Shown one piece after another: positions 1-9,027 of a stretch of 64,000 nt of DNA. The DNA is from Levilactobacillus mulengensis. GTDB taxonomy: Bacteria; Bacillota; Bacilli; Lactobacillales; Lactobacillaceae. The stretch is from contig NZ_RHNW01000015.1 in NCBI RefSeq assembly GCF_003946045.1, positions 1 to 64,000 of the forward strand. The letters run 5' to 3'. Under the pieces are notes generated by a model, which was not told the DNA's origin, did not search any database, and worked only from the letters and a program-made list of their open reading frames with translations. A program made the translations under genes and the position numbers. How positions within the stretch are numbered: position 1 is the first letter of the stretch; the number at the start of each line of letters is the position of its first letter.

Positions 1-16
1 TAATCCATGTCTATTT

Positions 17-58
17 TTGTACAGTAAAGGCCCGGCATGCCGGGCCTTTACTGTACAA
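17..58. terminator. Perfect 42-bp palindrome, probable bidirectional terminator
   Basis: Two 21-nt arms are exactly complementary around a central GCATGC, with a GGCCCGGC core and a T-run just to the left. It probably ends a gene lying left of the window and insulates the first gene here. Confidence 0.7.
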
Positions 59-177
59 TTTAACTTTCAACCTTTAGTTTAATATCATGAAATTTATAAG
101 CAAACATCGTTGCGCAGCGGCTGGCGGCCAGGTATGATGGGTGCAAGTTAGCTTTACCAGAAGGGGAGATGGGCGGC

Positions 178-993
178 GTGACACCACGGTTGATTGCGAC
201 GGACTTAGACGGCACATTTTTAGATAACGACGGGCGCTACGATGCGCACCGGTTCGAGGCACAGCTGACGGTGATGGCGCAACGGCAGGTCCGTTTCGTG
301 GTGGCCACGGGGGACCCGCTCGACCATGCGCAGGAACTCTTCGCACCGTTAAAGCATCGCGCGGCCATTACCTACGTGGTCGAGGATGGCGCGTTGATCA
401 CGACGGCAACCGGGCAGGTGCTGAAGTGTGCCGCCATTCCAACAACGTTGTGGCAGGCGGCGGTCACCTGGATCAGTCGAACGCCCGTGATGGCGGACTG
501 CTTCGTGATTGCCTGTGGCTGGAGGAAAGCCTACACGCAGTTGCCGGCCGATAGCGAGCGCTTTAAGGAGTCGCAGGTCTTCTATCCCAGCCTGACACAC
601 GTGGATCAGTTAACGACCGTTACCGATGGCATTTTGAAATTAGATTTGACCTGGCTGAAAACCGACATTGCCCCCCAGGTAGCCGCGTTTAACCAACGCT
701 TCGTGGGGAGTCTACGGGCGACCAGCAGTGGCCTGGGTGGCATGAACGTGACGCTCCCGGGTGTCAATAAGGCCGCGGCCCTACAGTATTTGGGCGACAC
801 CTGGCAAATTGGCTCTGCGCAGATGGCAGCCTTTGGCGACTCCGGCAACGATGCCGCCATGCTCGAGTTGGTAGGGCAAGGATTTGCCGTGGCCAACGCG
901 GCACCGGAAGTCTTACGGGAGAGTCGCCAGCAGACGCCCGATACCAACGATGAGGGGGCCGTCCTGAACCAGATTGCGCGCTGGCTAGTTTGA
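178..993 (+). CDS. HAD-superfamily (Cof/IIB-like) hydrolase
   Basis: Predicted cytoplasmic phosphatase of the haloacid dehalogenase superfamily, about 271 residues, the usual Cof-type length. Motif I is DLDGT at residues 9-13 (nucleophile Asp9 and acid Asp11). Motif IV is GDSGND near residues 219-224, which would bind Mg2+. The middle region would be the IIB cap that sets substrate choice. I prefer the GTG at 178: the ribosome-binding site AAGGGGAG (161-168) lies 9 nt before it, whereas it touches the in-frame ATG at 169. The substrate (sugar phosphate or nucleotide) cannot be read from sequence. A second Cof-type enzyme lies about 2 kb downstream. Confidence 0.88.
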   Translation: MTPRLIATDLDGTFLDNDGRYDAHRFEAQLTVMAQRQVRFVVATGDPLDHAQELFAPLKHRAAITYVVEDGALITTATGQVLKCAAIPTTLWQAAVTWISRTPVMADCFVIACGWRKAYTQLPADSERFKESQVFYPSLTHVDQLTTVTDGILKLDLTWLKTDIAPQVAAFNQRFVGSLRATSSGLGGMNVTLPGVNKAAALQYLGDTWQIGSAQMAAFGDSGNDAAMLELVGQGFAVANAAPEVLRESRQQTPDTNDEGAVLNQIARWLV

Positions 994-1075
994 GTTGCTC
1001 GCGTTCTAACCGAATGTCCAGTCGGGGTAAATGACCCACTGCCGGCATACAATGGCCGCAGTGGGGGTGAGTGGC

Positions 1076-2371
1076 GTGCAAATTACAACGAGCCGTTTGG
1101 GGACGGCACTGATTGCGTTGGAGGTCAACTGTCAACGTAATCGGCAGGTCGCGGCGATTCGCCAAGCGTTGCGACTGATTTTTCCCATTATTTTGTTGGG
1201 CAGTTTAGCAGATTTGGTCGACCAGGCCTGGCTGCAACGGACCGGGTACTTTTATCAGACTCTCCACGTGGCGACCTGGGTGCTACAGCTCAGAGTCATG
1301 CGCCAGTACCTGCGGCTGATCAGTGCGGGGACCCTGGGACTGGCGGCCATCCTGATGGCATTTGCCGTGAGCTTTTATTCGGTGGCGCCGGTGACGCGGC
1401 AGACCAGCAATCGGCTGATGGCCGGCATGACCGCCGTGATCAGTCTGAAATTCTTTAACGTCAGTCGACCGTCAGTCCTGGCCCTGCGTCCCATCAAATG
1501 GGCGTCGGCCAACCTCGGTCTACAGGGCATCCTGATGGGTATTCTGATTGGTCTTCTCGTGGGCAATAGCTATCGTTGGCTCTTGACCAAGCACGAGACG
1601 GCCGGCTTGACGGGGCCGTTTCTACTGATGAGTGGCTGGCTGCTGGGAACCACCGCGCTGGGCTTACTGTGGGTGACCACCCAGACGGTCAGTCTAAATG
1701 CGGCGTTCGTGAGCGCCATTCAGTGGCCGTTTCGGCTACCGCATTTCATCCTAGGACTCTTGGGGTACAGCGGGTTGACCAGCCTGTACGCGTGGCTGGG
1801 GGTGCTCGAGCCCATCACACCAAGCGGGCAAACGGTGGCGACGGCGCAAAATTTGGAAGCCGTCTTGAACCATGCCGGCTGGCAGTTGCCCCATCCCGTG
1901 ACGCTGCACACCGTCGTTGACGTCTACGCCAACTTTGGCGGGACGGGGATGTTGCTGGGACTGGTGCTGGCCATCCTGTTGGTCCACGGCCATACGCGGC
2001 ATCACGCCGTGGCGTGGCTGAGTCTGGTCCCAACCCTGGGGAACTTCGGGGCACCAATCATGGTCGGCCTGCCGGTGATGCTGAGTCCGTTGCTGGGCAT
2101 TCCGTTTCTCCTGGCACCGTTAGTCTGTATCAGTGTCAGCTGGCTGTGCCTGCGCCTGGCCTGGGTGCCCGCGGTGGCGTATCCGCTGTTGACTGGGACA
2201 CCGGGGCCCTTCCTGGCGTTCTTGGGGACCGGCGGCAACTGGTCGGCGCTGGTACTGGGACTCGTGAATCTGGCGCTGAGCACGGCCATCTACTATCCCT
2301 TTGTGAAATGGCACGTCCAGGCGCAAGCTCAGATAGCGGGGGAGGTGGCCGATGATGACCCACGCAATTAA
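1076..2371 (+). CDS. PTS transporter subunit EIIC, lactose/cellobiose family
   Basis: Membrane permease of a sugar phosphotransferase system. The C-terminal half has the family's signature stretches: GNFGAPIMVGLP, then IPFLLAPLV, then TPGPFLAFLGTGGNWSA, and a closing YYPFVKW. About ten hydrophobic segments are visible. No EIIA or EIIB gene lies nearby, so it must borrow those from elsewhere or serve a regulatory role. The start is uncertain: GTG 1076 follows GGGGGTGA with good spacing and gives a family-like N-terminus, but ATG 1031 is also in frame. The 3' end overlaps the next gene by 20 nt, suggesting translational coupling. Confidence 0.82.
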   Translation: MQITTSRLGTALIALEVNCQRNRQVAAIRQALRLIFPIILLGSLADLVDQAWLQRTGYFYQTLHVATWVLQLRVMRQYLRLISAGTLGLAAILMAFAVSFYSVAPVTRQTSNRLMAGMTAVISLKFFNVSRPSVLALRPIKWASANLGLQGILMGILIGLLVGNSYRWLLTKHETAGLTGPFLLMSGWLLGTTALGLLWVTTQTVSLNAAFVSAIQWPFRLPHFILGLLGYSGLTSLYAWLGVLEPITPSGQTVATAQNLEAVLNHAGWQLPHPVTLHTVVDVYANFGGTGMLLGLVLAILLVHGHTRHHAVAWLSLVPTLGNFGAPIMVGLPVMLSPLLGIPFLLAPLVCISVSWLCLRLAWVPAVAYPLLTGTPGPFLAFLGTGGNWSALVLGLVNLALSTAIYYPFVKWHVQAQAQIAGEVADDDPRN

Positions 2372-3167
2372 ACGCGGCTTTATCGTGGTGCTGGGCCTCT
2401 TGGTCTTGCTGAGTCTGCCGGGGTTCCTCTGGCGGTCGCAGCAACGCAGCGAGGTCCGCAGTCATTACCAAACGCTGATGGCGCCCGTCTTTCTGGTGCC
2501 TGGCTCGAGTGCGACGCAGAACCGGTTCAATGCGCTGGTCAAGGAACTCAACCGGGAAACGCCCGCGACCCACAGTCTCTTACGGGTCGAGGTCAAGACG
2601 ACGGGCCAACTGGTGTACACCGGCCGTATCCAACCGGGGGACACGCGGCCGTTCATCGTGGTTGGCTTTCAGAATCATCACGACGGGGCGCAGAATATTT
2701 TGAAGCAGGCGAAATGGTTTGCGTTGGCCTTTAATGCTTTGCAGAAGACGTATAAGTTCAATCATTTCTCGGCAATGGGTCATTCCAACGGCGGCCTGGT
2801 TCTGACGTTATTTCTGGAGAATAGCCTGGATCAATCGGCCGTGCGAGCGAATCGGCTGATGACGATTGCTACGCCGTTCAACCTGGAGGAAGATGATGCC
2901 GCCGTGGATACACCGTTATTCAAGACGCTGGAAGCGGGGCGGCAACGGTTGCCCCGGCAGCTGGTCGTCTACTCGATTGCCGGGAGCAAGACCTTCACGG
3001 GGGATGGCATCGTGCCGTTTGACAGTGTGAACCGCGGCAAGTATTTATTTCAAAATCAAGTTAAGGGATTCACGCAAATTACCGTGACCGGTGCGAACGC
3101 CAACCACGCGGATTTGCCGGAGAATCAACAAATCGTTGCGCTCATTCGCCAGGACCTTTTGTCCTAA
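2352..3167 (+). CDS. DUF915-type alpha/beta hydrolase, membrane-anchored
   Basis: Extracytoplasmic hydrolase of the lactobacillar DUF915 group. An N-terminal hydrophobic segment (about residues 8-27) acts as signal anchor. The nucleophile elbow is GHSNGG near residue 143, and a late Asp and His (FTGDGIVPFDS and ANHADLP) would complete the triad. Start ATG 2352 has the ribosome-binding site GGGGGAGG just upstream, inside the end of the EIIC gene. It resembles the hydrolase encoded on the minus strand at 7221-7979. The natural substrate is not evident. Confidence 0.8.
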   Translation: MMTHAIKRGFIVVLGLLVLLSLPGFLWRSQQRSEVRSHYQTLMAPVFLVPGSSATQNRFNALVKELNRETPATHSLLRVEVKTTGQLVYTGRIQPGDTRPFIVVGFQNHHDGAQNILKQAKWFALAFNALQKTYKFNHFSAMGHSNGGLVLTLFLENSLDQSAVRANRLMTIATPFNLEEDDAAVDTPLFKTLEAGRQRLPRQLVVYSIAGSKTFTGDGIVPFDSVNRGKYLFQNQVKGFTQITVTGANANHADLPENQQIVALIRQDLLS

Positions 3168-3237
3168 TCATGGTTTATTTCACAAGCCGTTACGTGTAAA
3201 CTAGGGGCATAAGGAAAATTACGGAGGCCAACAACGA

Positions 3238-4053
3238 ATGATAAAGATGATTGCGCTCGATTTAGACGAGACGTTACTCAACACGGATAAGACCATTAGT
3301 GAAACCAACGCCGCAGCCCTGCGGCAATTACACACGGCGGGCGTCAAGGTGGTGCTGTGTACCGGCCGGCCCATCAACGCCATTTGGGGCTACCTGGAAC
3401 AACTGGGACTGACCACGGCCGAGGATTACACGATTACCTTCAACGGGGCCCTGGTGATTCAGAACACGACCAAGGAAGCCTTGGCGCAAAGCGGGTTGAG
3501 TCGCACGGACTTCAAGCCATTGCACGCCTTTGCGGCAGCCAATCACTACCCCTTGGACGTCTTGGACTTTGATCAAGTCTATCCCGTCGCTGATTTAACG
3601 CCATCGGTTTACCAACAAATGTTGAAGGCCCCGATGACCTTTACCCCGACGTCGTTTGCAGAATTACCCGACCATCTCTTCAGTAAGGCAGTTATGGCAA
3701 CGGACCCCGCCACACTGGATGAAGTTGTTAGCAAATTGACTCCGGAGCTGACCGACCAGTATCACGTCGTGCGGTCACAACCCAAGATTTTGGAATTCTT
3801 GGCCGCCGACATGGATAAGGCCGTGGGGTTGGGTCAATTGTTGACACACTTCGGTTGGGACTTCAGCAACCTGATGACCTTCGGGGATGCCGAGAACGAC
3901 TTGGGCATGATCAAGGCCGCCGGGGATGGCGTGGCCATGTTGAATGGCCAACCAGCCGTCAAGGATGCCGCTAACCACATTACGCCCAAAGACAACAACA
4001 ACGCTGGGGTTGCGGCGTACCTTGAACAAACCTTTCCGGAATTGCTAAGCTAG
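3238..4053 (+). CDS. Cof-type HAD-IIB phosphatase
   Basis: Sugar-phosphate phosphatase of the YidA/Cof type, 271 residues. Motif I is DLDETLL (residues 8-14), motif II the Thr of LCTGRP near residue 42, and motif IV GDAENDLGM near 217. A typical C2B cap lies between. ACGGAGG precedes the ATG with good spacing. It has its own intergenic space and is probably expressed alone. Codon use is richer in preferred codons than its neighbours, suggesting moderate to high expression. Confidence 0.9.
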   Translation: MIKMIALDLDETLLNTDKTISETNAAALRQLHTAGVKVVLCTGRPINAIWGYLEQLGLTTAEDYTITFNGALVIQNTTKEALAQSGLSRTDFKPLHAFAAANHYPLDVLDFDQVYPVADLTPSVYQQMLKAPMTFTPTSFAELPDHLFSKAVMATDPATLDEVVSKLTPELTDQYHVVRSQPKILEFLAADMDKAVGLGQLLTHFGWDFSNLMTFGDAENDLGMIKAAGDGVAMLNGQPAVKDAANHITPKDNNNAGVAAYLEQTFPELLS

Positions 4054-4133
4054 AAGCGGTAGCGCTTGCATTTAAACAGATAAACTGTCAGTATAAAAGG
4101 TGTATAGGATTAATCTTAAGGAGGATTTTGGTC

Positions 4134-4802
4134 ATGAAACGTTTGATGGTGAAACTTGGATTAGTAGTACTTGCAGCGGGGACCCTGGGTGGTGTCGCTG
4201 CACCGAGCGCGGCTAGTGCTAGCACGAAGGCCAAGCCCGCAACTTTTACGAACACGGACACGAAGCGTTACTACAAGAACGCTAAGTCAAAGACGGCTTT
4301 TTACTTTAAGTCATACAAGTCTAACGGTAAGACCGGGACGTTGCTGATTTTTGGTGACTTCAACGGCAAGAGTGCCAACGTCAAATATGGTGTGCCAACC
4401 TCCATTAAGCTTAGCAAGAACAAGCGGACGTTGACGACCAAGTACAAGTTGATCGAATTTAAGACGACCGACAACAAGACGACCACGTCCCTGACGAAGA
4501 AGACTTACACGTTCAAGCTGACGAAGAAATCCAGCACCAAGTTCAGTACCAAGGTGACTGGCACGAAGCTGAACCGGCGCTTAGCCTCAGCCACTGGCAA
4601 GACTTATTCTTACAGCAAGGTTAAGAAGAGTCCGGCCGCTACTTACGCTAAGAAGTACGTGAAGCCAGCTATGCAGAAGCAATACACGGACATCTTTAAC
4701 AACACCGATGCCCTGACCGAAGCGCAGAAGCAACAGTACGCCACGGAATACACGAACAACGCGGTTAAGACCATGATCAACAACTTTAACTACAAGGCTT
4801 AA
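4134..4802 (+). CDS. Secreted Lys/Thr-rich protein of unknown function
   Basis: Not recognised as a named family. The sequence shows a clear signal peptide: basic MKRLMVK, hydrophobic core, and a likely cleavage at ASAS-TKAKP near residue 26. The mature part is rich in Lys, Thr and Tyr with alternating polar/aromatic residues, as in basic cell-surface proteins of lactobacilli that bind the wall electrostatically. AAGGAGG lies 9 nt before ATG 4134. Strongly biased codons suggest high expression. A terminator follows directly, so it is monocistronic. Confidence 0.75.
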   Translation: MKRLMVKLGLVVLAAGTLGGVAAPSAASASTKAKPATFTNTDTKRYYKNAKSKTAFYFKSYKSNGKTGTLLIFGDFNGKSANVKYGVPTSIKLSKNKRTLTTKYKLIEFKTTDNKTTTSLTKKTYTFKLTKKSSTKFSTKVTGTKLNRRLASATGKTYSYSKVKKSPAATYAKKYVKPAMQKQYTDIFNNTDALTEAQKQQYATEYTNNAVKTMINNFNYKA

Positions 4803-4812
4803 TTGCGATTTT

Positions 4813-4856
4813 AAAAATGAGCACGAGTCCTCAAGACGGGGGCCGTGCTCATTTTT
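4813..4856 (+). terminator. Rho-independent terminator after the secreted protein gene
   Basis: ATGAGCACG pairs with CGTGCTCAT, preceded by AAAA and followed by TTTTT. Confidence 0.85.
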
Positions 4857-4868
4857 GCGTCCAACAAA

Positions 4869-4894
4869 AAAACACCGACCGCAGCCAGTGTTTT
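4869..4894 (-). terminator. Terminator of the nucleoside hydrolase gene
   Basis: AAAACAC pairs with GTGTTTT; read on the minus strand the stem is followed by a T-run. Confidence 0.6.
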
Positions 4895-4903
4895 CAGTTA
4901 AAC

Positions 4904-5863
4904 TTATTTGTTGTTTTTGAATAAAGTAGTCAGGTAGTCCATGAAGACCTTGAGGTAACGGTCCTTGTCAACCATGACGGAAACCTTGACGTTGGTAGGT
5001 TCGTTGAGACGGTTGTCATCACCGATAGTCCGACCGTAAGTTTCCTTGTTGTAGTTAACGACCATGTTCAAGTCAATCGTGGTGACGAAACTAGGGTCTA
5101 AGGCAACCCCAACGGCGAGTGGGTCATGCAAAGCACAGCCACCCAAGTTGTCGTTGAATTGCTTGTAAGCTTCGATGTAGTAGTCAACGATGTCGGCAAA
5201 CTTTTCACCAGCAACGGTGCCGAGTTCACGCCATTGCTTGGTTTCCTTCTTGGTTAAGAGGGTCCGCAGCGTGACGTCCAGGCCAACCATGGTAGAGTGA
5301 AGTGGGCTGGTCAAAACAGCGTTAGCAGCTTCAGCATCTTGGTTGATGTTGGCTTCAGCAAATGGGGTAACGTTCCCAGGCATGGTCAAAGCACCACCCA
5401 TGAAGGTCATGTTGCCGATTTCGTTAGCGATTTCTGGGGCCTTCTTCAAGGCAGCAGCCAAGTTGGTCATTGGGCCAGTTGGTACCAACGTCAGGTCCTT
5501 GCCGTACTTGTGTGCAGCTTCGATTAAGAAATCAACACCGGATTCCTTTTCGATGGCACGCGTTGGTTCTGGCAGTTCAACTTCACCGATCCCGTTTTGA
5601 CCGTGAATGTTTGCACTAACTTCCATCCGGTCGAAGTGGTCAGAGGTTGAAGAGTGACTTTCGCCTAAGTATACAGGGATGTCGGTGTGACCCAACAATT
5701 CCAAAATCTTCAATGCGTTCTTGCCGCCTTCTTCAACGACAACGTTGCCGTATGAACCGACGATACCGATTAAGTCAACATCAGGTGCACCTAATGCGTA
5801 AGCGATTGCAAGAGAATCGTCGATCCCAGTATCCAAGTCCAAAATCATTTTACGTTTTGCCAT
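4904..5863 (-). CDS. Inosine-uridine preferring nucleoside hydrolase
   Basis: Cytoplasmic N-ribohydrolase that splits ribonucleosides into base and ribose. The N-terminus carries the Ca2+-binding signature DLDTGIDD (residues 9-16), and further conserved blocks PTGPMTNLA (near 132) and a C-terminal HDPLAVG (near 243) are present. Length 319 fits the IUNH family. The ribosome-binding site AGGGAGA precedes the ATG. It is a single-gene unit with its own promoter, operator and terminator, so nucleoside salvage here is probably induced by a dedicated repressor. Which nucleosides are preferred is not visible. Confidence 0.9.
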   Translation of the reverse strand: MAKRKMILDLDTGIDDSLAIAYALGAPDVDLIGIVGSYGNVVVEEGGKNALKILELLGHTDIPVYLGESHSSTSDHFDRMEVSANIHGQNGIGEVELPEPTRAIEKESGVDFLIEAAHKYGKDLTLVPTGPMTNLAAALKKAPEIANEIGNMTFMGGALTMPGNVTPFAEANINQDAEAANAVLTSPLHSTMVGLDVTLRTLLTKKETKQWRELGTVAGEKFADIVDYYIEAYKQFNDNLGGCALHDPLAVGVALDPSFVTTIDLNMVVNYNKETYGRTIGDDNRLNEPTNVKVSVMVDKDRYLKVFMDYLTTLFKNNK

Positions 5864-5914
5864 GATATGAGTGTCTCCCTTTTGGTCAATATTTAAGCTT
5901 TAACGCCTGCTTTA

Positions 5915-5943
5915 ACTATAATGTAACTGGTTACATTTAGCAA
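5915..5943 (-). promoter_or_regulatory. Nucleoside hydrolase promoter with operator in the spacer
   Basis: On the minus strand TTGCTA (-35), a 17-nt spacer and TATAGT (-10). The spacer holds a 7+2+7 inverted repeat ATGTAAC-TG-GTTACAT at 5921-5936. A repressor bound there would block RNA polymerase. Confidence 0.6.
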
Positions 5944-6195
5944 GCTCACCCCGTCACCAAGTTGAAGCAATTGACGGTTCAGGGTAAGATAGAAGGCAGC
6001 CATTGATTCCGGGATTTCTGCCGGTCGATGGCGCTGGAAGCGCTTGAGTAAAGCGTTTTACGTGCGTTGAAAATTAGTGCCGGCTTTTTCGTTAAGTCCG
6101 AGAACCGGGTCGCTAATTTTAGTAAATTTTTTTTGAAATCGGTTAATTTGCGACCGAATTCTGGGTTAACGTTAATCTAAAAAGGGGGGCCAGCC

Positions 6196-7236
6196 ATGGC
6201 CAATGAAGCAAGCAAGCCAAATCGGAAAAAATTCGAGTACCACAACCATCTGCTAGACGATGCCACCAAGGAAATGAACGAGTGGACCGGCGAGAATAAA
6301 GTGGTGGAGATTCACCTGTTTCAGATGTTTTCGGAGGTGTTCAAGCCACACACCCTTGATGATGCGGAGGCCCTGTTCATTGTTGGGACCCGCGAAACCA
6401 CACCGTCCCTGGAAGCCGTGTCGGCGGCACCCGTCAAGCCCTGGTTGTTCTCCCGGGTCTTTGCGTTACTGGGGGCCAGCTTCGTGCTGTTAGCGATGCT
6501 GTTCCTGGTCTTTCGCAGCAACAACGCCGTGCCGGGGATGATCTTCATCGGCTCACTGACGGTACCTTTTGCCCTATTGATCATGTTTTTTGAAATTAAT
6601 GTGTTCCGCAATATTTCCGTGTACCAATTAATGACCGTCTTTTTAGTCGGTGGGATTCTTTCCTTAATTGCCACCATGATTCTGTACTCCCTGATTCCAT
6701 CCGGCAACGGCACGTCGTGGGAGTCGGCTCTGGTGGTCGGCTTCATTGAAGAGACTGCCAAGATGCTGGTGATTGCCTACTTCGTGAACCGTTTCCGTTT
6801 GAACTATATTTTCAACGGGCTACTAGTGGGCGCGGCCATCGGTGCTGGGTTTGCCGTGTTTGAAACGGCCGGGTACACCGGCCAGTATGGCTTGGTCACA
6901 CTGCTGATGCGCAGCTGGCAAGCCATCGGGACCCATACGATTTGGTCCGCCATCATGGGTGCCGCTATTATCTTAGCCAAGGAACGGCATCAACCCGTGA
7001 CCGGGAGCAGCATGGTCGCGCCAAAATTTCTGCGGTTCTACCTCCTAGCCATCGCGCTCCACGCCATCTGGGATTGGAACGCGCCGTTCGCCTTATTAGA
7101 CATTTTATATCTGCAGCAGTGGATGCTTATCGCCATCGGCTGGGTCGCTATCTTTGTACTGATCAACGCCGGTCTCCGGGAGGCGCGCACGCTCCAGGGC
7201 CAACGCATCTTGACAGGCAATCAGCTCGGCGGATAG
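6196..7236 (+). CDS. PrsW-family intramembrane metalloprotease
   Basis: Polytopic membrane protein of the PrsW group, which in Bacillus subtilis cleaves anti-sigma factor RsiW at site 1. About eight transmembrane segments follow a 70-residue cytoplasmic N-terminus. The family's putative metal-binding motifs are present: EETAK near residues 185-189, FETAGY near 225, HTIWSA near 250 and HAIWDWN near 290. AAGGGGGG lies before the ATG. No sigma/anti-sigma pair is nearby, so the substrate is unknown. Its 3' end overlaps the convergent hydrolase gene by 16 nt. Confidence 0.8.
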   Translation: MANEASKPNRKKFEYHNHLLDDATKEMNEWTGENKVVEIHLFQMFSEVFKPHTLDDAEALFIVGTRETTPSLEAVSAAPVKPWLFSRVFALLGASFVLLAMLFLVFRSNNAVPGMIFIGSLTVPFALLIMFFEINVFRNISVYQLMTVFLVGGILSLIATMILYSLIPSGNGTSWESALVVGFIEETAKMLVIAYFVNRFRLNYIFNGLLVGAAIGAGFAVFETAGYTGQYGLVTLLMRSWQAIGTHTIWSAIMGAAIILAKERHQPVTGSSMVAPKFLRFYLLAIALHAIWDWNAPFALLDILYLQQWMLIAIGWVAIFVLINAGLREARTLQGQRILTGNQLGG

Positions 7237-7979
7237 AGGTAGCGCATCAGCTTGGCGTCCAGCGTCGGATTCTCGTGTAACAGGGAGTGTTGTGTGTCCC
7301 AAACGGGCCCGGTGAATGCTTCAAAGCGATACTGACCGACGCGGCCAGCGACCAGGCGCCGCAGGGGGGGCACGGTGTTCGCCGGCACCTCACTGTCGTT
7401 ACCGGTCCGGCCAATCACGCCAGCAATATTTAAAATTTTCAACTCTGAATAGCGGTCAGCGAGGCGCGTCCGTTCCGGGAAGTCGGCCCCCACCATTACG
7501 ATGCGGGCGACGGCCACCGGGGCGGGCGCGTGGTCGTTTAGGTAGTCGTAGGCAATCGTGCCGCCGGAGGAGTGGCCGACAAAATTGACCCGGTCAATCC
7601 CGTAACGCCGGTGTAGTTGGGTCAGAACGGTTGCCAATTGCCGTGCCTGCTTCTGCGGATGCGTGTTATCTTTGAAAATAACCGGGATGAGCGGATTGTT
7701 GCGGCCAACGGACTGGTGTTGCTGCCAGGTCACGTGGCCGTTCCAGGTGACCCGCGCCGTCAGGGCAAACGTCCCGACGTGCGGGCGGTTCAGGCTGGTG
7801 ACCATGCTACGTAGCGAAAGCCAGGCACCGTGGGTCCCCGGTAGAAAGAGGGTGGCCGTCCGCGTCTGGGGCACGCGCAGATTGTTGAGCACGGTCCAGC
7901 GGTGATTCCACCAGCCGATGAAGCTGCCTAAAACCAAGAGTGTTGTGAGTAAAACGGTGAGTCCACGCGTGTGTTTCAC
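7221..7979 (-). CDS. DUF915-type alpha/beta hydrolase, membrane-anchored
   Basis: Second hydrolase of the same type as the one at 2352. N-terminal signal anchor (LTVLLTTLLVLGSFIGWW), nucleophile motif GHSSGG near residue 127, and a late Asp/His region. I place the start at GTG 7979 because AAGGAGG is correctly spaced before it; a longer frame exists but would run into the SD of the divergent gene. Only 33 nt separate this start from the start of the reductase gene. Function beyond extracytoplasmic hydrolase is not known. Confidence 0.78.
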   Translation of the reverse strand: MKHTRGLTVLLTTLLVLGSFIGWWNHRWTVLNNLRVPQTRTATLFLPGTHGAWLSLRSMVTSLNRPHVGTFALTARVTWNGHVTWQQHQSVGRNNPLIPVIFKDNTHPQKQARQLATVLTQLHRRYGIDRVNFVGHSSGGTIAYDYLNDHAPAPVAVARIVMVGADFPERTRLADRYSELKILNIAGVIGRTGNDSEVPANTVPPLRRLVAGRVGQYRFEAFTGPVWDTQHSLLHENPTLDAKLMRYLYPPS

Positions 7980-8012
7980 GGAGACCACCTCCTTAGAAAG
8001 GATTTTGATAAA

Positions 8013-9008
8013 ATGACTGAGCAATTTGATATCACGATTATCGGGGGCGGCCCCGCCGGCATGTTCGCGGCTTTTTACGCCGGCATGAACAATGCCAAGA
8101 CGCAGGTCATCGAGAGCCTGGCCGAGCTGGGAGGGCAGGTCAACGCCCTGTATCCCGAGAAAACCATCTTAGACGTGGCCGGCCTCCCCGCCGTGAGTGG
8201 CCGCGACCTGATTGCCAACCAGCAAAAGCAAAACGCCCAATTCCCCCTGACCGTGAAAACGGGGGAGACGGTGACCAACGTGACGGCCATGGAAGACGGG
8301 TTCACCATCACCACGCCAGCCGGCACGTCACAGAGCAAAGCGGTGATCGTCGCCATTGGGAACGGGGCCTTTGCGCCACGGAAATTAAACGTGGCCACAG
8401 CGGACGACCTGACTGGCAAGCACCTCTTCTACAGTGTCCGCGACCTCGAACGTTTTCGCGATAAGGTCGTCATGGTTGCCGGGGGTGGGGACGCCGCCAT
8501 CGACCAGGCGCTGATGCTGGAACCGGTCGCCAAGTCCGTGACGCTGCTTCATCGGCGCGCCCAGTTCCGTGGCTTGCCACACATGGTCGACCTGTTACAG
8601 CAGTCCAGCGTTCACGTCCAAACGCCGTACCTGATTCGCGACTTAGCGGAAACGCCGGCCGGCTTGGATGTCACGCTAAAGCCAGTGGGGCAGGCGGGTG
8701 ACCCAGTCCACACGACCGTGGATGACCTGATTGTCAGCTACGGCTTCACGTCGGACCACAGTGCGCTGGCCAAATGGGACGTCCAACTGGCCGAGAGCCA
8801 ACGCTTGATTGCGGTCGACTCGACCATGGCCACCAGTGTGGACGGCATCTACGCGATTGGCGACGGCGTCATGTATCCCGGCAAACAGCCGCTGATTGCG
8901 ACGGGGTATGGTGAGGCGCCGGTGGCGGTGCGGTCGATCATGACCCGCTTCTTCCCCGACCACCACGGTCCGGTCCACAGCACTTCGCTCGATTCTAAAT
9001 TGCTGTAA
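8013..9008 (+). CDS. Ferredoxin/flavodoxin-NADP+ reductase, thioredoxin-reductase-like type
   Basis: FAD-dependent oxidoreductase of the YumC-type FNR family, about 331 residues. The FAD-binding motif GGGPAG is at residues 11-16 and the NADP-binding motif VAGGGDAAID near 155-164. There is no CxxC redox pair in the central domain, which separates it from true thioredoxin reductases; IYAIGDG is the second FAD motif. It would reduce ferredoxin or flavodoxin in the cytoplasm with NADPH. AAAGGA precedes ATG 8013. Repeat copies follow within 20 nt of the stop, before a terminator at 9642. Confidence 0.88.
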   Translation: MTEQFDITIIGGGPAGMFAAFYAGMNNAKTQVIESLAELGGQVNALYPEKTILDVAGLPAVSGRDLIANQQKQNAQFPLTVKTGETVTNVTAMEDGFTITTPAGTSQSKAVIVAIGNGAFAPRKLNVATADDLTGKHLFYSVRDLERFRDKVVMVAGGGDAAIDQALMLEPVAKSVTLLHRRAQFRGLPHMVDLLQQSSVHVQTPYLIRDLAETPAGLDVTLKPVGQAGDPVHTTVDDLIVSYGFTSDHSALAKWDVQLAESQRLIAVDSTMATSVDGIYAIGDGVMYPGKQPLIATGYGEAPVAVRSIMTRFFPDHHGPVHSTSLDSKLL

Positions 9009-9027
9009 GGGTGGAGGAAAATGTCCG

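Noticed and set aside
6029-6045. cre-like TGGAAGCGCTTGAG before the PrsW gene
   Set aside because: Only about 10 of 14 consensus positions match and no promoter is aligned with it.
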